Assembly (NCBI GenBank): GCA_046484325.1
Contig: JAWOJB010000032.1
Span: forward strand, 1 to 18,810
Reading direction: 5' to 3'
From: JAWOJB01 sp046484325
GTDB lineage: Bacteria > Actinomycetota > Acidimicrobiia > Spongiisociales > ZC4RG35
DNA: 18,810 bases
The translations under genes were made by a program, and so were the position numbers. Below, one piece after another: positions 1 to 5,809 of this stretch. How positions within the stretch are numbered: position 1 is the stretch's first letter; each line of letters starts with the position of its first letter. The notes under the pieces are model-generated. The model worked only from the letters and a program-made list of their open reading frames with translations, had not been told where the DNA came from and did no database searches.

Positions 1-140
1 TCGACGTCTTGGCGACGACGTCGCAGACCCGGACACCGCTCGGGTCTCTGTCCAGACCCGGTCGCAACGAGGCTTGCTGGTGCAGCTCGGGGAAGAAGTA
101 CAAGAACTGCCACCTCGACTCGGATCGGACCTTAGGTTGA
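1..140 (+). CDS. C-terminus of a SEC-C zinc-motif protein (5' partial)
   Basis: An open frame enters from the left edge (first full codon at base 3) and ends at TGA 138-140, giving about 45 residues. The tail contains GRNEACWCSSGKKYKNCH, a clear SEC-C motif (C-x-C-x8-C-H), the zinc-binding module found at the end of SecA and in many unrelated proteins. The usual form is GRNxxCxCGSGKKYKxCH; here the residue between the first two cysteines is Trp and the next Gly is Ser. Only the tail is visible, so the rest of the protein is unknown. It could be SecA, but its position next to xis and int, apparently inside an integrative element, makes a stand-alone SEC-C accessory protein more likely. The motif is seen directly; the element assignment is inference. 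Confidence 0.72.
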   Translation, partial: DVLATTSQTRTPLGSLSRPGRNEACWCSSGKKYKNCHLDSDRTLG

Positions 141-176
141 TTAACGATTGTCTAGTAATAAACGACCTGATATGCT
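132..176 (+). promoter_or_regulatory. AT-rich candidate promoter region for xis-int
   Basis: This is a conspicuously AT-rich patch in a GC-rich window, just after the preceding stop codon. Two sigma70-like arrangements fit. One is TTAGGT (132-137), 18 bp, TAATAA (156-161), which would place transcription start near ATG 172. The other is TTGTCT (148-153), 17 bp, TATGCT (171-176), which would place it near ATG 187. Either gives a leaderless or nearly leaderless mRNA, consistent with the lack of a Shine-Dalgarno sequence before any xis start. Confidence 0.35.
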
Positions 177-426
177 CCAGAAGACCATGGCGCCGGCCGC
201 CCACCCCACCCTGCCATTCGGCGAGCCATCGAAGTCGCCCCCGACCGATGACCGGTTACTGTCGGTCGGGGAGCTCGCCGACTACCTCGAGGTCCCGGTG
301 AAGACCATCTACACCTGGCGACACCACAACACCGGTCCCCAGGGGTTCAAGGTGGGAAAGCACCTCCGCTTCCGCTGGCGCGACGTTCAGACCTGGATCG
401 CGCAACGGATCGCCGACGAGATCTGA
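172..426 (+). CDS. xis: Excisionase-like MerR/HTH_17 DNA-binding protein
   Basis: This small basic protein is about 84 residues from ATG 172. The C-terminal half (from LLSVGELADYLEVPVKTIYT to WRDVQTWIAQR) is a winged helix-turn-helix of the HTH_17/excisionase type: a helix with GELADYLEV, a recognition helix with VKTIYTWRH, then a wing with FKVGKHLRFR. Such proteins act as recombination directionality factors or small regulators in mobile elements. The gene ends 1 bp before the integrase ATG, so the two are probably co-transcribed and translationally coupled. The start is uncertain: TTG 148, ATG 172 and ATG 187 are all in frame and none has a Shine-Dalgarno sequence. ATG 172 or 187 is favoured because upstream -10-like hexamers would make these starts nearly leaderless. 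Function as Xis is inferred from the neighbour and domain. Confidence 0.8.
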   Translation: MLQKTMAPAAHPTLPFGEPSKSPPTDDRLLSVGELADYLEVPVKTIYTWRHHNTGPQGFKVGKHLRFRWRDVQTWIAQRIADEI

Positions 427-427
427 C

Positions 428-1690
428 ATGGCCCATATTCGACGTCACCCCGTCGACAACACCAAGTGGCAGGTCCGCTACATCGACCCCACCGGACGGG
501 AACGCTCCAGGACATTCCGTCGAAAGGCCGACGCCGAGCGGTATCTGGTCCAAGTCGAGGCGCAGAAGCAACGGGCAGAGTGGATCGATCCCGCCCGGTC
601 CGCCACCAAGCTTGGGGAGTGGGCGACTCACTGGATGGAGACCAGGTCGCATCTCAAACCCAAGACCCGGGCCGGATACGAGTCCCTGCTCCGCGTCTGG
701 ATCCTCCCCGCCTTCGGCAACTCCCGCCTCGACCGGATCGACCCCATCGCCGTCGAGTCCTGGATCGCCGAGATGACGCGCGCCGGGCTCTCGCCATCAA
801 GGACCCGCCAGGCCCACCAGATGCTCAGCGCCATCCTCAAGGCGGCGGTGAAGAACCGATACCTCGCCTCCAACCCGGCCGCCGGCGCCAGCCTGCCGCG
901 CCCCACCCGCACGGAGCAACGCTTCCTCACCGCCGTCCAACTCGACGACCTGGCTCGGGCCGTGCCCGAGCCCTACGGGACCCTGGTCTACGTCCTGGGA
1001 TACGGAGGGCTTCGCTGGGGTGAGGCGGCTGCACTCCGGCGACGTCGCATCGACGTCTTGAGGGCCAGAATCGAGGTCGCCGAGTCCGTCGCCGAGGTCA
1101 GCGGAGAACTGGTCTTCGGGCCTACCAAGAGTTACCGGGCGCGACTCATCACCCTCCCCCGCCACCTCAGAGACATGCTCAACAGCCATCTCACCGAGCA
1201 CGTCGGGCCAGACCCGGACGCCCTGGTCTTCACCTCGACCGGCCGTACCTACAAGACCAAGACGATCAGAGCCGGGACTCCACTCCGGAACTCGAACTTC
1301 ACCAAGAAGATCTGGCGACCCGCCCTCGAGGCTGCGGGTCTGCCCACCGACCTGAGAATCCACGATCTGCGCCACACCTGTGCCGCTCTGATGATCGCCG
1401 CCGGGGCGCACCCCGAGCACATCAAGCGTCACCTCGGGCACAGCTCGATCACGGTCACCATGGACCTCTACGGCCACCTGCTCCCCTCCGAGGAGGACAC
1501 GATCGCCGAACGGCTCGACGAGATGCTCCGTGATTCTCAGACGGACAAGAGACGGACAAGACCGGCCGCTCGACCGGCCAACGACCACCCGGAGAACCCC
1601 CCGCACGTCCCTGACCAGGGAGTATTCGAGTGGGCCCGGCAGGGCTCGAACCTGCAACCAACGGATTATGAGTCCGCTGCTCTGACCTGA
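428..1690 (+). CDS. int: Tyrosine recombinase (site-specific phage-type integrase)
   Basis: A 420-residue integrase that would catalyse excision and integration of an element at the adjacent tRNA. An N-terminal arm-binding domain (about 10-45, KWQVRYIDPTG then RTFRRKADAERYL) is followed by a SAM-like core-binding domain (about 60-145) and a catalytic domain (about 165-355). The catalytic set is visible: R196 in GGLRWGE, H312 and R315 in IHDLRHT, H338 in HLGHSS, and nucleophile Y348 in MDLYGHL. Length and domain order match actinobacterial integrative-element integrases. After about residue 370 the protein is low in family signal, and its last ~20 residues (GSNLQPTDYESAALT) are the antisense translation of a tRNA. 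The frame therefore runs across the attachment site, and the C-terminus would differ in the excised circle. It starts at ATG 428, one base after the xis stop. Confidence 0.93.
   Translation: MAHIRRHPVDNTKWQVRYIDPTGRERSRTFRRKADAERYLVQVEAQKQRAEWIDPARSATKLGEWATHWMETRSHLKPKTRAGYESLLRVWILPAFGNSRLDRIDPIAVESWIAEMTRAGLSPSRTRQAHQMLSAILKAAVKNRYLASNPAAGASLPRPTRTEQRFLTAVQLDDLARAVPEPYGTLVYVLGYGGLRWGEAAALRRRRIDVLRARIEVAESVAEVSGELVFGPTKSYRARLITLPRHLRDMLNSHLTEHVGPDPDALVFTSTGRTYKTKTIRAGTPLRNSNFTKKIWRPALEAAGLPTDLRIHDLRHTCAALMIAAGAHPEHIKRHLGHSSITVTMDLYGHLLPSEEDTIAERLDEMLRDSQTDKRRTRPAARPANDHPENPPHVPDQGVFEWARQGSNLQPTDYESAALT
1539..1560 (+). repeat. Tandem 11-bp direct repeat near the attachment site
   Basis: AGACGGACAAG occurs twice head to tail (1539-1549, 1550-1560), followed closely by two copies of ACCGGCC (1561-1567, 1573-1579). 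They lie inside the 3' end of the integrase gene, 50-90 bp from the tRNA. Integrases of this class commonly bind short direct repeats beside att, so these are candidate arm sites; they may also be chance repeats in a low-complexity basic tail. Confidence 0.35.
1631..1675. other. Putative attachment site (tRNA 3' half)
   Basis: The integrase gene abuts and overlaps the 3' half of an intact tRNA. In actinobacterial integrative elements the attL/attR core is typically the tRNA region from the anticodon or T-arm to the 3' end, restored by the element's own copy. The core limits cannot be defined because the matching repeat at the other element end lies outside the window. The extent given covers the anticodon to the discriminator base and is a guess. 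Confidence 0.4.
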
Positions 1691-1705
1691 TTGAGCTACG
1701 GGCCC
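1631..1705 (-). tRNA. tRNA with anticodon CAT (Ile2 or elongator Met)
   Basis: The minus strand folds into a full cloverleaf of 75 nt: acceptor GGGCCCG pairing with CGGGCCC, D-stem GCTC/GAGC, anticodon stem GCGGA/TCCGT with loop CTCATAA (anticodon CAT), T-stem GCAGG/CCTGC with loop TTCGAGC, discriminator A. CCA is not encoded. It is an elongator-type tRNA. The acceptor has C4-G69 and C5-G68, the pairs reported as TilS (lysidine) determinants in E. coli, and starts GGGCC like many tRNA-Ile. It may therefore be tRNA-Ile2, read as AUA-decoding after lysidine modification, rather than Met; the sequence alone does not settle this. It overlaps the last 60 bases of the integrase gene in antisense, and its 3' end faces the element. 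Confidence 0.93.
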
Positions 1706-1719
1706 CTCGATCACGGATC

Positions 1720-1725
1720 AGCATA
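1720..1725 (-). promoter_or_regulatory. -10 element of the tRNA promoter
   Basis: TATGCT on the minus strand lies 14 bp upstream of the tRNA 5' end, a suitable distance for a short leader. No clear -35 hexamer is seen 17-18 bp further upstream. Confidence 0.4.
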
Positions 1726-1760
1726 CGGGTCGAGCATCGCTGGCTACCGTCGGCACCCCC

Positions 1761-3047
1761 ATGACCGGGACCTCCCTCGAGCCGCCCATGACCCCTGCTC
1801 CGCTCGCCTGGGCCGTCTCCCGGTGGTGGGACGAGCCGTGGTCGCGAGGCGGTTGGAGCCTGCTGCGGGTCGGCGCCTCTCCCGACACCCGGCGGAGCCT
1901 GGGAGAGCCAATCGGCGATCGACTGGTGCTCGCCGGGGAGGCTACCCACCCCGAGCAATCGGGGATGGCCCACGGTGCCTACGAGGAGGGGCTGCGAGCT
2001 GCCGGCTGGTGTCTCGACCGGGGCCACGAACGGGTGATCGTGGTCGGTGCGGGAGCCGCCGGGCTCGGCGCCGCCCGCCGGCTCGCCGACCAGGGAGTCG
2101 AGGTCACCGTGCTCGAGGCACGGGATCGGGTCGGTGGCAGGATCCACTCGATCGACCTGGACGATCGGGTCGTCGAAATGGGAGCCAATTGGCTCCAGCA
2201 AGGTGAACGAAACTCGTTGGGGCCGATCGCCGAGCGGATGGCGCTGCGGCTGATCGAGACGGACTTCCTTTCTCCCCTCGACCTCGGGCCCACCAAGACC
2301 GTAGATCGACCAACGGAGACGGGCATCGTCGAGGAGCTGCACCGTCGGGTGGCCTCGTTCGAAGGGCCCGACCGCTCCTTGGCTGACGTGATTGCGGCAT
2401 GGGTGAGGGATCCCGGGCCATGGGACTCTGCCTCGATCCACCGGGTGATCGACGGCGAGGTGTTCCTCGATGCCGGCGCCCCACTCGAGGACATCTCGGC
2501 CCGCCACGGCATCGAGCCGGGGGTGGGCAAAGGCGACCGCTGGATCGTCGGGGGCTATCGCCAGATCCTCGAACATCTCGCCCGGGGCCTCGACATCCGG
2601 CTGTCGTGGCCGGTCGAGCGCATCACCGTCGACGGCGATGCCGCCGAGGTGAGCGGTCGGCGAAGACGCCTCACGGCCGGGGCGGCGGTCGTCACCATCC
2701 CGGCGGCCGTGCTCCGGGCTGGAGGCGTGGCGTTCGATCCACCACTCCCGGGGCGCCACCGACGAGCGCTGGAATGGCTCACGACAGGTCGAGTCGAAAA
2801 GGTCGCCCTCCGGTTCCGGCGGCGCTGGTGGCCGATCTCGCCGTCCGGCTACATGCGAATCTTTGATGGACCGGGCAGGGTCTCGGAGTGGCTCGATGCC
2901 ACCGAGGCGGTCGGTCATCCGATCGTCGTCGGGCTGTTCGTCGGCGACTGGGCCCGGGAGATCTGGCATGGGAAACCCGACTCGGAGGTGGCGGCGGCCG
3001 CCACCCGGGTGCTCGAGGCCGCATCGGCCGGCGAGGGGGCGGGCTGA
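1761..3047 (+). CDS. Circularly permuted flavin amine-oxidase-like protein
   Basis: A 428-residue FAD oxidoreductase of the flavin monoamine oxidase superfamily, substrate unknown. The motifs are in swapped order. Residues 1-88 (SRWWDEPWSRGGWSLL at about 20-35, then RLVLAGEATHPEQSGMAHGAY at 54-74, then EEGLRAA) match the segment that normally forms the C-terminal end of amine oxidases. The N-terminal-type dinucleotide motif follows: GAGAAG 96-101, acidic E119 closing strand 2, and the GGR of RVGGR at 125-127. The protein ends at 428 after VGLFVGDWARE and a final helix, just where the missing segment would begin. Nothing resembling that segment follows downstream. The frame is continuous with no frameshift. 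The start is ATG 1761 (no Shine-Dalgarno, possibly leaderless; alternative ATG 1788). It is divergent from the tRNA. A fusion of two neighbouring genes' remnants is an alternative, but the exact complementarity of the two ends favours a true permutation. Confidence 0.85.
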   Translation: MTGTSLEPPMTPAPLAWAVSRWWDEPWSRGGWSLLRVGASPDTRRSLGEPIGDRLVLAGEATHPEQSGMAHGAYEEGLRAAGWCLDRGHERVIVVGAGAAGLGAARRLADQGVEVTVLEARDRVGGRIHSIDLDDRVVEMGANWLQQGERNSLGPIAERMALRLIETDFLSPLDLGPTKTVDRPTETGIVEELHRRVASFEGPDRSLADVIAAWVRDPGPWDSASIHRVIDGEVFLDAGAPLEDISARHGIEPGVGKGDRWIVGGYRQILEHLARGLDIRLSWPVERITVDGDAAEVSGRRRRLTAGAAVVTIPAAVLRAGGVAFDPPLPGRHRRALEWLTTGRVEKVALRFRRRWWPISPSGYMRIFDGPGRVSEWLDATEAVGHPIVVGLFVGDWAREIWHGKPDSEVAAAATRVLEAASAGEGAG

Positions 3048-3122
3048 CGAGGGTCGAGACGGGGCGAAGGGCCCTGGCCGCAGCCGGTGGGACCGCTCCA
3101 CAGTGGAGTCGAGCGACCCTCC

Positions 3123-3130
3123 GGAGGTGA
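3123..3130 (+). promoter_or_regulatory. Strong ribosome binding site fixing the GTG start at 3137
   Basis: GGAGGTGA lies 6 nt before GTG 3137, a near-perfect anti-16S match. It makes the short frame that follows a credible gene. Confidence 0.8.
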
Positions 3131-3136
3131 CCGCTC

Positions 3137-3340
3137 GTGTCTGCTGGTGTCGGCATCCTCGTCGGGATCCTGATCCTGGTCGCCGTGGCGATCGTCATCG
3201 CCCTGTGGATGAGATTGCCCGGTCTGTACCAGCGTCCTGTCCACCCCGAGGAGGGGCCCCCGAACCCCCGGGCCTCGGACCTGCACACGGTGGTCGAGGA
3301 GGCAGGGGCGAAGGGAGCCCCGAACCCGGCTCGTCGCTGA
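3137..3340 (+). CDS. Small single-pass membrane protein, unknown function
   Basis: A 67-residue protein. Residues 4-24 form one hydrophobic helix (GVGILVGILILVAVAIVIAL), followed by a Trp/Arg interface (WMRLPG) and a Pro-, Glu- and Arg-rich soluble tail ending PNPARR. I do not recognise a family. The GGAGGTGA site 6 nt upstream of GTG and sustained high-GC coding composition support translation. It starts 89 bp after the amine oxidase gene and may share its transcript. Its stop codon is 1 bp from the stop of the convergent universal stress protein gene. The likely topology is N-out with the tail in the cytoplasm (positive-inside rule), which is inference. Confidence 0.72.
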   Translation: MSAGVGILVGILILVAVAIVIALWMRLPGLYQRPVHPEEGPPNPRASDLHTVVEEAGAKGAPNPARR

Positions 3341-3341
3341 C

Positions 3342-4196
3342 TCAGGGGCGCCGGAACTCCCCGGGGACCCGGGCCACCACCACGTCACATGGGACGGCGC
3401 CCATCACCCGGTCGGCAACGGTGCCGAGCAGCACCATCCGCGTGGCGCCCGCCCCGCGGTTGGAGACGGTGACCAGGTCGGCGCCGCGCCGGCGTGCGAC
3501 CTCCTCCACGACCTCCTTGGCGGGGCCGTCCGACACGACGGTCCTGACCCGCCCTGGCCAGCGAGAGGCGAAGGCCTCCATCGCCTCGTGGGCGTTGTGC
3601 TGCCGGTTCCGCCTGATGTCGTCGAGCTCTTCGGGGAACCATCCGGAGGCGACCAGCTGGGCGTCGAAGCGGGTCGGTAGCGCATAGACGATGGTCACCT
3701 CGGCGTCGGGTGCGAGCCGGAAGGCGGCCTCGACGGCCAGCACCGACGCCTCCGAGAAGTCGACAGCTGCCACCACCCTCCGATAGGCGACCCGGGGCTG
3801 GCGGCGCACGACCAGGACGTCGCAGCGCGCCATCGACACCACACGCAGGGCAACCGGCCCGATCCGGTTGATGTCCCTCGAGGACGCTCCCACCACCACC
3901 AGGTCGGACCGCTTTGCCTCATGGACGATCTCCCAGTCGGGGGAGCCCTTCTTGACCGCCAGATCGAGAGGGACCTCGGTGCGCGCCTGCACCCAGTCGT
4001 ACAGCTCACGGGCCTCCTCGGCGCGATGCTCGCGTAGCCGCGCTGCTATCGGCCCCGGCACGAACGTGTCTGCCAGGGGTTCCAGGGCATGCAGCAGCGT
4101 GAGCTCGGCGCCCGTCTGTTCGGCTACGACGCGTGCGCGGTCGACGACGCGACGCGAGACGGGTCTGAGGTCGACTGCGGCCAGGACCCGGCGCAC
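3342..4196 (-). CDS. Universal stress protein, tandem UspA domains
   Basis: A 284-residue protein of two UspA domains (about 1-131 and 138-278), the tandem form common in actinomycetes. Each begins with the strand-1 signature (RRVLAAVDL; YRRVVAAVDFSEAS). Domain 2 has the ATP-binding-type segment SNRGAGATRMVLLGTVADRV (about 245-264), close to the G-2x-G-9x-G-(S/T) pattern. In domain 1 the equivalent VVGASSRDINRIGPVALRVV is degenerate and may bind nucleotide poorly. Such proteins modulate stress and dormancy responses in the cytoplasm. The frame is open further upstream, but GTG 4196 is chosen because GGGAGG sits 4 nt before it and the fold begins there. It lies 29 bp after the acylase remnant's stop, so it is probably last in that transcript and the only intact gene of it. 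Confidence 0.9.
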   Translation of the reverse strand: MRRVLAAVDLRPVSRRVVDRARVVAEQTGAELTLLHALEPLADTFVPGPIAARLREHRAEEARELYDWVQARTEVPLDLAVKKGSPDWEIVHEAKRSDLVVVGASSRDINRIGPVALRVVSMARCDVLVVRRQPRVAYRRVVAAVDFSEASVLAVEAAFRLAPDAEVTIVYALPTRFDAQLVASGWFPEELDDIRRNRQHNAHEAMEAFASRWPGRVRTVVSDGPAKEVVEEVARRRGADLVTVSNRGAGATRMVLLGTVADRVMGAVPCDVVVARVPGEFRRP

Positions 4197-4225
4197 CTCT
4201 CCTCCCGTTCGCCGGCGCCGGGACT

Positions 4226-4740
4226 CTACCGGCCCTCGCCGGGCTTGTATTCGCGAACCGTGTCGGCGATGACGTCCGCCTCGAGGAACCACACCGGCTT
4301 CAGCTCGCGCCGGACGAACAGCGGGGCCTGGTCGGCGTAGTGCGGGGAAGACGGGTCGAGTGTGGCCGCCCCGAACTGGTGGATCGACCATGACACGACC
4401 CGACCCGTGGCGTCCCAGCGCGCCAGGAGGATGTAGGTGTCCCCGGCGATGCCCTCGAACCGACCCGGACTCGGTTCGCCGTAGATGGCGTGGAGCAGGT
4501 CGGGCCCTCCTGCCAAACCGAGGTCGAGGTCACCTCGCACGAGACGGTTCACCCCATCCCAGGGCGGATCCACCCGGCCCTTGGTCTCCAGCAGGGATCG
4601 TGCCGCCAGCCGGAACGCCCGCTCCACCATCTGCACCGGTGGCGTGCCCGCTCGGGCCAGACCATCCAGACGATGGCCACCACCGCCGCTCCCAGCAGCA
4701 CCAGGGCGGCCCTCCCGATGATCCGGCTCACGGCGGGCAC
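4226..4740 (-). pseudogene. Penicillin-acylase-family remnant (core deleted)
   Basis: From about base 4700 (clearest from 4636) to TAG 4226 the frame encodes the C-terminus of a penicillin/acyl-homoserine-lactone acylase-type Ntn hydrolase: VDPPWDGVNRLVRGDL, then GEPSPGRFEGIAGDTYILL, then the hallmark SPHYADQAPLF with PVWF and YKPGEG. Full-length members have about 700-800 residues; here the catalytic Ser and nearly all of both chains are absent. Just upstream, in another frame, GTG 4740 or 4731 opens a signal-anchor-like peptide (SRIIGRAALVLLGAAVVAI, then VWMVW) that loses sense after about base 4645. The simplest reading is a gene that kept its signal segment and last ~140 codons after an internal out-of-frame deletion. 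That the hydrophobic segment belongs to the acylase is inference; the C-terminal match is strong. It lies 35 bp after the PhoU-like remnant. Confidence 0.75.
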
Positions 4741-4775
4741 CCTACCGACCCCCGACCGCACACCCGGCCGGGCCG

Positions 4776-5296
4776 TCAGTCCCGGTCGGCCTTGTCCTCG
4801 TCCCAGTAGTCGAGTCGGTCGAGCGGCATGACGACCGCGGTCATCACGTTCATGAAGTGAGCAATGATCCGGTGGATGTAGCAGTACAACAGCGCCAGGG
4901 CCACCGCCTCGCGGGCGGAGGCGCCTGACGTGAGTTGGGAGAGCATCAGCTCCTCGTACCGGTCCTTCAGCTCATCGGTCTGGTTGAGGGGGGCCACGGC
5001 GGCGTCGGCATCGCACTCGGCGAAGATCCGGGCCGTGTCGTCGCTCAGGGTCGACACCACCTCGGCGTGCGCCGGGACCTCGTCTCCGTAGGGATAGGCC
5101 CCGACGTCGACCCCGATGGGCGGCCAGGTGTCCGCCTTTCGCAGCGGCTTGCCGATCTCCTCGGGCGCGACCCGGCGCATCAGGGCATCGATCGCCATCC
5201 CGAATGTCCGTTGGTGGTGGCGAACATCTCCCCGATCTGAGCCTCGATCGTCTCGACCTGGCTCCCACCCTTGCCCCGGAACAACTCGAACAACAT
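4776..5296 (-). pseudogene. PhoU-like protein remnant (frameshift plus internal loss)
   Basis: ATG 5296 is preceded by GAGGTGAG 4 nt upstream and opens MLFELFRGKGGSQVETIEAQ, a typical start for PhoU-like proteins that follow Na/Pi cotransporters. Near 5208-5212 the frame must shift (one base appears missing) to continue as RTFGMAIDALMRRVAPEEIG and on to the C-terminus, which has the family ending YIHRIIAHFMNVMTAVVMPL then DRLDYWDEDKADRD. Between LRKAD and GVDVGAYPYG the helix pair that normally carries the RIGDY-type motif is missing, roughly 60 residues. The remnant totals about 173 codons against 200-230 expected. The intact protein would bind metal/phosphate and regulate uptake. It starts 21 bp after the NptA-like remnant's stop. 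Confidence 0.78.
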
Positions 5297-5317
5297 CGGG
5301 CTCACCTCGCTTGTCGA

Positions 5318-5765
5318 TCAATGCAGCAGCAATACCCCGGCCACAGGGGGGACGATGAACACCCCGACCACGTAGATAGCCACCCACCGCTTCCGGCGCT
5401 GGGGCACCGTCGCCAGGCCCGTGGCCAAGCGGAGCGGGATCGCCCGCATCTGGGGTACCGGGTAGAAGACGAGGGTACCGAACACGTTGAAGAGCGAGTG
5501 GACGAGGGCCACCGTCAGCGCCTCCGCGCGGTCGGTGGCGAGCGAGGCCAGCAAGGCGAGGATGCCGGCGCATACCGCGCTCGGATGCGACACCGCGGCG
5601 AGCAAACCTTCGGCGAAATTACCCGAAGGCCTTGATCCCGGTCTCGAGAGCCTTCACCCCCACCAGGAACAGGTAAAGGAGCACCACCGTCGCCGTCACG
5701 CGCACGACCTTGGGAACATCCCGGCGGCGGTCGGGCAGAGTGGCGGCGGTCGCAGCGTCGGGACG
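5318..5765 (-). pseudogene. NptA-type Na/Pi cotransporter remnant (internally deleted)
   Basis: The minus strand reads RVTATVVLLYLFLVGVKALE then TGIKAFG, the first helix of NptA/SLC34-like bacterial Na/Pi cotransporters, and stops at TAA. Shifting by one base at about 5620 continues the family sequence (NFAEGLLAAVSHPSAVCAGI) to LTVALVHSLFNVFGTLVFYP, then MRAIPLRLA, and the final helix before TGA 5318. Both QSSS transport motifs and over 200 residues between AGIL and ALLASLA are absent, so the gene cannot encode a working transporter. The likely original start is GTG 5705, downstream of a PHO-like box and TAGCGT -10. The ends match the family well; the loss is seen by comparing with known family architecture. 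Confidence 0.8.
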
Positions 5766-5803
5766 CTACCCGATGGTAAACGCACGATGACGCGCCGGTG
5801 AAC
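5763..5803 (-). promoter_or_regulatory. Three-unit PHO-like box and -10 upstream of the NptA remnant
   Basis: Three consecutive 11-nt units read on the minus strand: GTTCACCGGCG (5803-5793), CGTCATCGTGC (5792-5782) and GTTTACCATCG (5781-5771). They match the GTTCACC core of Streptomyces-type PhoP direct repeats at 7, 4 and 6 of 7 positions. TAGCGT (5768-5763) follows as a -10. The array sits between the intact transporter's stop and the remnant. Confidence 0.6.
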
Positions 5804-5809
5804 TGCTGC

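Noticed and set aside
1455..3101. 548-codon minus-strand frame opposite the amine oxidase
   Set aside because: Low-complexity shadow without domain motifs; it also runs through the tRNA.
4197..4391. 65-codon N-terminal extension of the universal stress protein
   Set aside because: It overlaps the acylase remnant, has no UspA-like sequence, and GTG 4196 has a well-spaced Shine-Dalgarno.
4546..4556. Isolated GTTCACC-like sequence inside the acylase remnant
   Set aside because: Single copy with no 11-nt partner and within coding-derived sequence, so not a PHO box.
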